In this document: piece after piece, positions 56,120-64,000 of the stretch
Layout of the letters: the number at the start of each line of letters is the position of its first letter
Numbering within the stretch: position 1 is the first letter of the stretch
Source of the DNA: Bullera alba
Lineage: Eukaryota > Basidiomycota > Tremellomycetes > Tremellales > Bulleraceae
Direction of reading: 5' to 3'
DNA: 64,000 nt
Assembly (NCBI GenBank): GCA_001600095.1
Contig: BCIX01000007.1
Coordinates: forward strand, 186,001-250,000
Program-made: the position numbers and the translations under genes
The notes under the pieces: generated by a model
Databases searched by the model: none
What the model was told of the DNA's origin: nothing
Seen by the model: the letters and a program-made list of their open reading frames with translations, nothing else

Positions 56120-56317
56120 ATGGCGTTCGGAGATGGAATCATCAGCAACGCTAAGCTTACCGATTGCACCACCGATGAACTTGGTACTATATTGGGAGCC
56201 AAGCAACCTTCGGAGGAGGAGTTCGAATTCATGGACAGCGAGCTCGGCCGCTTGGGAGAGGAGACCGACGAGGCAAAGATCCAACGACAGTTGCAAGACC
56301 TCCAGACTGAACCCTAG
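56120..56317 (+). CDS. small acidic protein, ends at an in-frame TAG
   Basis: A 65-residue frame MAFGDGIISNAKLTDCTTDE to LQDLQTEP, acidic and helical. It ends with TAG at 56315. The same reading frame continues after the stop for five codons to the ATG of the next frame at 56333. So either two tiny genes share one transcript, or a single 189-residue protein is interrupted (readthrough, nonsense mutation or a missed intron ending at CCCTAG). No introns or known motifs. Confidence 0.55.
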   Translation: MAFGDGIISNAKLTDCTTDELGTILGAKQPSEEEFEFMDSELGRLGEETDEAKIQRQLQDLQTEP

Positions 56318-56332
56318 TTCTTCATCGAGGCG

Positions 56333-56689
56333 ATGGCCAAAGCTTCAGACCCGAATGTCAGCACCAGTCCGCACAAAAAGTTCAACTCAAGACTGTTTGA
56401 CACATTCAACTCTGCCATCTCCGCGAGGACATCCGAGGAAGACGAGCCCGACTGGTCCGAGACCGAAACTCACCTACAGGGCATCGCTGAAACGGAACAC
56501 CCGGACCATCCGTCCTACAGTCCCATTGACACGTACGACCGGTTCACATCGCTCTATGCGTTGAGGGCGAAGTCTGCTCTTTCGAAGCTGTCGCTCCAGG
56601 ACGCCGTGAGCTCTGGCATCAGGACAGGTACCGTCATCGGCGTAGCGGCTGCTGGTGCCGCAGTGGCCGCACTGATAGCTATACAGTAG
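56333..56689 (+). CDS. small protein with C-terminal membrane helix
   Basis: A 118-residue frame in phase with the preceding one. The N-terminal ~90 residues are polar and acidic (DEPDWSETETHLQG); the last ~22 residues form a hydrophobic helix (TGTVIGVAAAGAAVAALIAI) as in tail-anchored membrane proteins. Single exon. Function unknown. See the preceding entry for the TAG question. Confidence 0.55.
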   Translation: MAKASDPNVSTSPHKKFNSRLFDTFNSAISARTSEEDEPDWSETETHLQGIAETEHPDHPSYSPIDTYDRFTSLYALRAKSALSKLSLQDAVSSGIRTGTVIGVAAAGAAVAALIAIQ

Positions 56690-57808
56690 GGCAGGGAGAG
56701 GCATCACGTGGGACTGTCCAGTTTGGTCTCTCCTCAAGTGCAGTAGACAGTGAGGGATGCAAGAGATAACAATGCTGATCGTGGAGAAATCGCAGAGCAG
56801 GGTCTACCCGAGCCTCTGTGATATCGCCAAAGGCTGCACACTAATGACTCAGCCAGACTCCGACGACTTTGACGACCTTGTTAGCTGACTGGAATACGAT
56901 CACCCAAACCACAGGTCATGCATCGTTCTTCGTGCTGAGGAAAGCAGACATCCACCACAACTCGTTGGGCGAGGCTGCCAGGGAAGATCAGGAAAGGTTG
57001 GATCAATGTCACTGGCAAGTGATCACTGACTCTCTCCGGGATTGCGGAACTTTGCAGGTTCACACTTCACATGTCTGCAGGTTTGAAGAGGCTACCTCTC
57101 TGACGAGACGTTGGTCACAAATACGAAACTGACTGGCGTATAGATCGCCTGGACGACGTTGGCTCGGGCTATCAGTACAGGTATCATCAGCTGTATGGAA
57201 GGCAAGAGGCAGTTTGGGGGTCAAAGCCTCAGCAAATAGCCCAACCTCACGAACAACAAAGGTCACGAGCCCAGATGTCGTCATTGGTCGACTGGTCATA
57301 CCCTCGTTACTTTGACACTCACATCTTCGATCTAGAGTACAAATACAATCGAAGGACATAATGCCATCCGAAGGCTTGTCGCACTCGTCTCCCATCCCTT
57401 CCAATCACATGATGAAACGCGAACAAATCGACAACCCTTGTAAGCACTTTGGCGCTAGAAGGCGCTGTCACCCCAGTTGGAAGTCAGAACACCTCGTCTA
57501 CAGACTACAAACTACAGCACACAAAGGTCAGTGAAGGCGTAGCTCCAACCCACGGGCATAGTTATGTCGCAGCAGGCAACCTGGCGGCTAGAAAGGATCA
57601 CCTGCCCCAGCCATGCGGCAGAAAGGAATTGCTGGCTCTGCTCTATGCCAATGGTCACGGCTGACTCGATTCAAAAGCCAGAGACATGGGATTCCTTCCC
57701 TCAATCCTCAAACTCGCTTTGCCTCACCCGCAAGCCCGACCAACATTACTGATCAACCACAAAGCTACAGGCAAAGCAAGTCTCGTCACAGACCCAAGAC
57801 CCTTCACC
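56690..57808. other. 1.1-kb gap between small-protein genes
   Basis: Only short motif-free frames on both strands; nothing supported. Confidence 0.45.
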
Positions 57809-58138
57809 ATGAGCGATAGCAGCCAAGATCAAACGGCCATAAGCCGGCAAACGGCGTTGAGTAAGTGTAGCTCGGGAGCGATCAAAAAGATCTTACAGCG
57901 CTTGGAGGACACCGATGACAAGCCCACTCTCAAGACTGCGCTCATGACCCAGTTGATGCTCACCACCCGATTCGGGTCCGGGACCGAGGACAGCCTGGTC
58001 AGTGTCAAATTGTTGACGAATTTGGACGAGGACGAGCTCGCAGTCTTCGACTTGTTCGTTCAGCCCGCTGAAAATTTCATGGTGTCAGAGGAGCCGGACC
58101 AGGGCCAGGAGAGCGAAGCGAACGGAGAGAATGCTTAG
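57809..58138 (+). CDS. small acidic single-exon protein, unknown
   Basis: A 109-residue protein from ATG 57809 (MSDSSQDQTAISRQTALSKC). It has a helical Leu-rich centre (IKKILQRLEDTDDKPTLKTA), the segment LLTNLDEDELAVFDLFVQ, and an acidic tail (EEPDQGQESEANGENA). No introns, signal peptide or membrane segment. The LDEDEL...F segment has a counterpart in the next two small proteins. Confidence 0.6.
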   Translation: MSDSSQDQTAISRQTALSKCSSGAIKKILQRLEDTDDKPTLKTALMTQLMLTTRFGSGTEDSLVSVKLLTNLDEDELAVFDLFVQPAENFMVSEEPDQGQESEANGENA

Positions 58139-58868
58139 CTTCAGCTCAGTCTCACTGTCGTAGGCCGAGCTGCGCCGTTGCTGGAGGCAAAAGAGCACCG
58201 GATCAAGATCTAGTTCCACCTTCGAGACAGTACCTTCTTTCATGATTTGTTTCTACAATGAGGATCAATGACGACTGACATGCATCACTGATTCAAATGT
58301 GTTCAACCCATCTTGGCGATTGGCACTTCGAGTGAGCTAATGTGATCCGGTCACCGCCCACAAGCCTTGCACTTTGCAGCACCTCGGCTGATCGGAGCAG
58401 GGAGTCCTGACTGACACAGGAGACCAACCGCAAGACGGCCGACTCCCAGCCCTTAAGGAGCTCAAGAAGCGAGGAACTTGCTGTCCCATGGGGAGAAGTA
58501 TCACAAGTCCCGGAAAGTGCCAGAAGGACGGTGATGCAAGGAGCGTTAGCGACATGCTGGCCATCGTGGTCGACGGATCACGAGATGCGTTCCGCAACAT
58601 CACCCTTTGTCCCTCAAACCCAAAGTCGGCCCCACGAGGCTTGAACAAAGGTCGTCCATGGTGTCCGGGAGCCACGGGTAGCATGCAAGGCATCGGCAGA
58701 AAGGATCGTCCGGATGGGCGGATTGGCCTGGAGTCTGGACTTGGAAGGGCATAAAAGGCAGTTACACCTTGGCTTTTCTCCCAACTGACATCGCATCCCC
58801 GATCTCCCCGAAGAACATAGACAAGCGCGCAGTCACTTGAAACTAACCCATCGGGAACATCAGCTGTC
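58139..58868. other. gap between small-protein genes
   Basis: A long minus-strand frame (58337-59050) overlaps the next gene antisense but has no family features. A CATAAAAG element lies at 58743-58750, about 120 nt before the next ATG. Confidence 0.4.
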
Positions 58869-59243
58869 ATGAGCACCGATAACAATGACCAATGGGTACT
58901 GGACCAAATGGAGAAGATGAGTAGCCTACCCGAGTCGGTATTGAGTGAACTGTCGAGCGGCATTGGTGCCATCATCACAGAGGACGGCATGGCCGTGGAC
59001 GAGAAGACGAAGGATTCTTGGCGAAATTTTGCAGCGGCTCTGAATTTCAATGTGTGGTCCAGGACCTCGGCCGACGGAGCGCAATCCCGTCTTTACAAAG
59101 AGGACTCTATGATCCTCCTGAGGACCATCCCCGACGACCTTCGTGCGCTCTTCGCCGAAGCACTCACAGAAGCGACCCCCACCCCTGTCGCTGCTGAAGA
59201 TCAGAAGGATCCGCACGCGCCCACAATCGAAGATGTCGATTGA
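58869..59243 (+). CDS. small acidic single-exon protein, unknown
   Basis: A 124-residue protein (MSTDNNDQWVLDQMEKMSSL), with SVLSELSSGIGAIITEDGMA, WRNFAAALNFNVW and LLRTIPDDLRALFAEALTE, ending in an acidic tail. Mostly helical; no signal peptide. The IPDDLRALF segment parallels LDEDELAVF in the previous gene. Confidence 0.6.
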   Translation: MSTDNNDQWVLDQMEKMSSLPESVLSELSSGIGAIITEDGMAVDEKTKDSWRNFAAALNFNVWSRTSADGAQSRLYKEDSMILLRTIPDDLRALFAEALTEATPTPVAAEDQKDPHAPTIEDVD

Positions 59244-59780
59244 GGAGCTGCCCAACTGCCTGTCTTTGGGAGTGGTACTAGAAGAGGAAGTTAGTAGCGT
59301 AGGCATTAGAATACACAGTGTATCGAGGAGGAGCGGTCGAGTGAGGATGTATCGCAGTGAGAGGTTGGATCAGAGGCTACGAGTGGGCGAGATGTCAGAT
59401 AGGGTTCAGACTTGGTAGACAAGCTCGAAGCAATCCGACGCAGCGCCAGGAGGAGCATTGATCATGCGAAGACGGTCCCAATGAGCATGCATGTCGTCCG
59501 AGCAGCTATGTCTGTTGAACTGGGTGAAGACCAGATGACAGAGAAGCGAAGAGGTGTGTGGCGGTGTGGTGCGTGGCGGTGTGATCTCCCGGAGCGTCAA
59601 ACACCATGTTCAATTGACAAAACTCGATCCCACCAACTTCCTTTGACCACCTCCTCTGGGTCTCCTCCGTGTGCAGCTCGACTCCGCTTCTCTCACTTTC
59701 ATACTAAAACCATCGCCAACTGCTACGTCGCGATCTTCATTCCCCCCTTTACACAAATCGTCCCAAAGCTTTCGCCTGCC
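59244..59780. other. gap before the last small-protein gene
   Basis: The frame of the next gene stays open upstream to 59412, but the upstream part is low-quality sequence; treated as 5' flank. Confidence 0.4.
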
Positions 59781-60119
59781 ATGTCGCTCGAGCCAATGAC
59801 CGATGATGAACTCGAGCAAGCGCGATTCGAGACGCTGTCCAACTTGTCCGAAGAGGACTGGGATGAGTTGGTCAAGCGGACCAACAACGCCATAGAATCC
59901 TGGAGAAGCGAGGGGATGCGAACCCAGAAGACGTTCAGGTCGTATCAACGTGTTTTGCAGGCGTGCTCCTCAGATGAAGATCCGAAAGAGCGATCTAACC
60001 GTGTGATTACAGCGCTGAGAAACCTCCGGATGGAAGAGCGTATCGAAGATCTGAGTGGCTCGAGCACGACATTAACATTCGAGCACGTTCTCACGGCAGC
60101 AGGTGGGTATGGTGCATGA
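59781..60119 (+). CDS. small acidic single-exon protein, unknown
   Basis: A 112-residue protein (MSLEPMTDDELEQARFETLS), with LSNLSEEDWDELVKRTNN and a basic middle (RTQKTFRSYQRVL; RVITALRNLRMEERIEDL), ending in HVLTAAGGYGA. Single exon, no membrane segment. The start at 59781 is the first ATG that begins the well-composed part; the frame is open further upstream. Confidence 0.6.
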   Translation: MSLEPMTDDELEQARFETLSNLSEEDWDELVKRTNNAIESWRSEGMRTQKTFRSYQRVLQACSSDEDPKERSNRVITALRNLRMEERIEDLSGSSTTLTFEHVLTAAGGYGA

Positions 60120-60367
60120 CCCGCTGGGCGGAGTCGTCACAAGCTGATACTAGTGTGTAGGTATCGGGTTGTCGTCCAAGCTGTACACCGACGAGAGTCG
60201 AAAAGCGTCGTCCGACCACGTCCAGGCGATGACGATGTCGACGGGTCAGCCGTAGCGGCTGATTGGCAGGCGACAGCGAGTAGCAGATGTGATTGTGACC
60301 AGGACCATGTGCTGGTATACCATGACACCAATGCTAAGCCATGCGACGTATTGTGATGCCACATATG

Positions 60368-62606
60368 CTAGTCCTCCTCCATTGCCTCGCGGGACATGTT
60401 CGATCCTTCGCGCATCATCTCCATACCGCCCTCTTCCGATTCTTCCACTGCTGCCCCATTACCCAGACTCAAGAGGCCCAAACCGCCCAACGCCTGAGGC
60501 GCCTGTCCGGGCGGGTAGAGCCCGCCGCTCCCGGCTCCAGTGGGTATAAATGCCTGGCCGAGACTGACGCTGGGGCGGGTGCCGTGTGTTCCTCCGCTCA
60601 TGTGGCTGCTATTGCCAAGACTGGTGGAAAGTACCCCGGATGTCGATCCGATCGATAATGCCGGTGAGGCCTGTCGCGATCGACTGCTCATGGGGCGGTA
60701 TGGATGATTCGAGCGGTTCTGCCGGGATGCGGCGGCGAATATGTTGTTGCCGGTATTGGACAAGGTGGACGAGTAGTACGGCATGTGGATGGGAGACTGG
60801 GGGGTTGGTATACCCGTTGTCGAGCGGGATGGGGAGACTGCAAGCGCCGGTGAGGTTCCAAGAAGCGATGGTGACGAGCCTCTAGGTCGTTTGTATGGGT
60901 CGAATCGGTCGTCTTGGGCTGTAAAGTCGATATAAGTATAACTCGACTCCGTCGTCGCCCGCACTTACCTTTTCGCTTTCCTGGCCGTACTGAAGCCGAG
61001 GACGAATCACGATACTGCATCATACCAGCGCTTGCGACCGATGAAGGTGATCCGAGAAGCTAAAACAGTCGTCAGACCATGCCGATACTAGCTCCGCATA
61101 ACTCACATCCAGCTTTTCGACTGTGGGACTGCCCAGAGGCGTTCCTATACCATTGCCTTGTCCTCCCATAACCAACCCTCCGAAAGCATTTGGCAACCCG
61201 CCTCCCGGGCCCGGACTGGGAATGAGCCCTGCTCCTGCAGCGCTAAAGGACATTCTCGCTGCCGTTCGGGGCCAGTTGGGATTACTGGGCGGAGGGGTAG
61301 GCTGATGATTCGACCCAGAACCGCTATTCGAATCGGAGCGACTGCGCTGGACGCTCTGCCAGGGACCGGACGACGAGGAAGAGGTAGGACGATCCATGTC
61401 CATCCCAGCGGCAAAGGCAGCGTTGACAGGTTCGGGAAATGTATCGTCCATAGGAGCGTCGTCAGAGTCGGAATCGGAAGAATTGCTTGCCCCCACCCAT
61501 GATGCTCGAGGCCAGGTACTCCTTGAAAAGTCGTCATCGTCGTCGTCGTCCCCTGCCGTCTCTGGAAATCGACCGCGACTGGATCGGGAGACTCTGGGCG
61601 TGAACGGCAGTGCCTTGGGATGGGATGATAACAGGCGTTGTAATCGAGCTTCGGATTGCATTTCATGTTCGAGCGGTGCGGATTCGGAGATGAGCGTGGC
61701 GAGGAGATTGGCTGGGATGGGTCGACCTGAGAATTGAGCCGGGGTGGGAGGGTTGGTCGATGGATTGGGGCTCATCTCTTGGTCCTCCATTTTGGCTTTG
61801 CCCTTTCGGCGAGCGGATTGAGGTTGTAGATGTGTCGGCATCCACCTCAGCGGAGATCGAGCTGGAGGGTATTCTGCCTGCGAACCTTCTAGGTCCATGG
61901 GCGAGGCGCTACCACTGTCAACCTCTGGGGTAGATACGCCGCCATTGTCGTGATCGGGTTGCCTAGGTGGTGTGTTGGTCCTCAGACCTTCGATCGGGAT
62001 CGACGGGGCGGACGAGGTACGTCTGATGAGCGAGTTGGCGAGGAAAGAGGTGCTCGCCGGCCATTTGGGTATTGGTTGGGCAGTGATTTCTGTTGAAAAC
62101 GGATTGGAGTCGTTGATGTTATCGAGCGCCGGTAGAGCAGTATTGATGTTCGGCAGGGCAGGCTGATTCGGGCGCGATCGATGAAAGAGAGATTCTCCAA
62201 ATGGTGTCGAAGATGTGCCCTCACCATCGGGTTGCCTCGCAGCAGTCTGGGCTAGTGATAGCATGCTTGGACGCCTGAGCCGCCGTGTCGCTACTGTACC
62301 TGCGCTAGGGGGTGAGTTGTCCGTCATGCCAGTCATGACAAAGTCTCTAGAACCACCACCGAGGTCCTTTGTCGAGGAAGTCGACGATGACGGCGAGGCA
62401 GACAGTCCAAACGCATTGGTCGTCGAGGCAAAGCGAATAGGCGACGTTGGATTTCTAGCAAAGGCGTTGGGCAGGGAAGGGGTGCTCGATGTCGATGTCG
62501 AGGTGTTGATCGGAGTGATGGTAGGTGATGCCATGTTCATATCTCCGTCACCAGACCCGTCGTTCTTGCTGACACCAGACTTGATGGGAATGTTGCGAGG
62601 CAGCAT
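60368..62606 (-). CDS. Ser/Pro-rich, probably nuclear protein of unknown function
   Basis: Three exons: a long first exon (62606 to about 61108), a short one (about 61062-60970) and a last one to TAG at 60368. It is low-complexity and Ser/Pro/Thr-rich, with islands that look conserved: TRRLRRPSMLSLAQTAARQ near residue 110, KALPFTPRVSRSSRGRFP, an Asp run, GSPTVEKLDLLGSPSS, RPGKRKAQDDRFDPYKRPRG (a bipartite nuclear localisation-like signal, split by an intron), and PSRSTTGIPTP. S/T-P dipeptides are frequent, as in cell-cycle kinase substrates. It could be a transcriptional or cell-cycle regulator; I do not recognise the family. Confidence 0.75.
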
Positions 62607-63034
62607 GATTCGTGGGATATTGCAGTATAGACCAGGACCTCTGCAGTGGTGTTATAGCCCCTGGCCGGTCCATAGTTGTGCAGGAGATGCCGGAGCCATG
62701 TGGTATCGAGATTGGATCCCAGTGAGAGCGGATCGATGGTATGCAGGTACGACGACAAGAGATACCACAGAGTTTAGATCACCCCAAAGGGATCAACGAG
62801 GTCGTTTGTGTATTGTCGAAGAGTGTATAGGCCATGTCGATGAAGAGTAGAGTGCAGGGTGTGTGAGGTGGAATTGCAACCCACTTTCAAGTCGGCAATT
62901 CGACCTTTGACCTTCAACGTCTTGTCTAAAGCTCACTCTTCAAGCAATCCAACACCTCAACCCCAGCCCTCAATACACCCAGGCCGAAGGAGTAGGATGG
63001 ACAGCACATCACCCGCGCACTAAGATCACCAGTC
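62607..63034. other. divergent promoter
   Basis: 428 bp between the Ser/Pro-rich gene and the last gene; nothing distinct seen. Confidence 0.45.
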
Positions 63035-64000
63035 ATGCCTTTCCAACCCCCAACTCGGCCACATTCCGCCAATCCACAGGCGATTCTCACTCCTTCCCTC
63101 TTTCCACGCCCGACGACCCCTTTGTCCACGACGACGAGCGATCAGAGGCCCAAAGTGACACGAGGGGTGTCTCTCGGCTCGGGCTCGATGCTTGGCCGAG
63201 CGTCCCACGAAGCAGATTGGGACGACGCATGGGACAGCTCTTCGGACAAGGAGGATCATGGGGCCGGCAATGACGACGAAGAAGGGCATAGGTCCTCGCC
63301 GGCAAGAGGCAGAGGGGTTCCTATACCCAATAGATCAAGGTCGACAGAAGGTAGCTCGACTGTAGCGGCCTCTTGGGCTTCCACATCCTTTCAACACGTC
63401 TCACATCCGTCATCATCCTCTCCGCCCTCGTCAAACCTCCGCCCAGCCCTCAACACCTCGAAGACATATACGGACGGCGCGGTCCCTCCAGCACCTGGGA
63501 CCACGGTCAAGTTTGCCAATGGAGCCAGTAGCTCCAGCAATGGCGCAGCAGGAAATACCTCGAAGCTGCCTCCAGGCGGGGCATGGGAGATTGTAGAACC
63601 GTCGGAACTGAACGAGCTGCACCAGCCTACCAACGCAGAGCAAGAAGAGGTCCAAGGTGTCAAGGTCGGCAAAGAGGCGATCAGGGAGGATATTGATGAT
63701 GTGCTTAGAGGTGAGTATGATGTTTGATAACTGCTCGGGTCATGCTGAATACTCTACTAGACCCACTGCACCTGCTCTCTAGCCTGTCGCTCACAGGACC
63801 CCCAACACCGACCTATGGCTCGAATACCGCGTTCCCATTTCTCACCCCGTCGACACCAGTGTCCTCCACCACACCCCGTTCTGCTTCCTCGACGCCGGCA
63901 CAGGCGTCTTCATCCAGCCCACGCCCAGCTCAAACCCCCACAAGCAAGAAAGAAGGCATTCACAGGAAACGCAGTGTGAGGACGGAAAGGCGGAGAGAGA
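63035..64000 (+). CDS. disordered protein, 5' part (runs off the window)
   Basis: From ATG 63035 (MPFQPPTRPHSANPQAIL). One intron, 63710-63760, joins DDVLR to DPLHLLSSLS; the frame is still open at 64000. The visible ~300 residues are Ser/Pro-rich, with an acidic-aromatic motif EADWDDAWDSSSDKEDH near residue 60 and a short ordered block GGAWEIVEPSELNELHQ near residue 185 followed by VGKEAIREDIDDVLRDPL. The C-terminal domain that would reveal the function lies outside. Not recognised. Confidence 0.65.

Noticed and set aside
58337..59050. 237-codon minus frame
   Set aside because: Overlaps a better-composed small + strand gene antisense; Cys/Ser/Pro-rich with no conserved pattern and no supporting promoter.
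59412..59780. Upstream extension of the last small protein to 235 residues
   Set aside because: The added part is of mixed non-globular composition and looks like translated 5' flank; ATG 59781 gives a clean protein.
1..64000. CRISPR array, rRNA genes or integrated virus
   Set aside because: No regularly spaced repeats, no rRNA-like block and no viral or transposase motifs were seen on either strand; the genome is eukaryotic.

Overview
The window is nuclear DNA from a basidiomycete fungus, most likely a Tremellomycetes yeast (Cryptococcus/Kwoniella/Trichosporonales type). The evidence is many short introns (about 35-65 nt, GTGAGT donors, CTGAC/CTAAC-like branch sites), compact spacing on both strands, an intron-bearing tRNA gene, and clear fungal orthologues (DCP2, NOP1, UBP3, TRM11, PTPA, TBCD). 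All gene models were spliced by eye from reading-frame continuity and conserved motifs; nothing was searched against a database.

Bases 1-28146 look like an accessory catabolic region. It holds two tandem paralogous MFS sugar transporters (the first cut by the window edge), an SDR reductase, a secreted alginate-lyase-like protein, a Zn2Cys6 transcription factor divergent from a P-loop kinase, a third and unrelated MFS transporter, a GH88/105 unsaturated uronyl hydrolase, and a DUF2264 protein. A Ser/Asn/Gln-rich orphan and the housekeeping decapping gene DCP2 lie among them. Read together: a secreted lyase cuts a uronic-acid polysaccharide, MFS proteins import the unsaturated oligomers, cytosolic GH88 (and perhaps DUF2264) cleave them, an SDR reduces the product, and the Zn2Cys6 factor may control the set. 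Six of these genes share a TATA box about 50-75 nt before the start codon, as expected of inducible genes. The substrate and the co-regulation are inference.

Bases 28498-55877 are mostly conserved cell genes: a CCCH zinc-finger protein with an 11-nt microexon, fibrillarin (NOP1), a Ubp3/USP10 deubiquitinase, two acidic coiled-coil orphans, TRM11 divergent from PTPA, three unknown proteins, tRNA-Gly(CCC), and tubulin cofactor D.

Bases 56120-60119 carry a row of small single-exon acidic proteins of unknown function, all on the + strand. One pair of these reading frames is separated only by an in-frame TAG. The window ends with a Ser/Pro-rich nuclear-type protein (minus strand) and the 5' part of a disordered protein running off the right edge.
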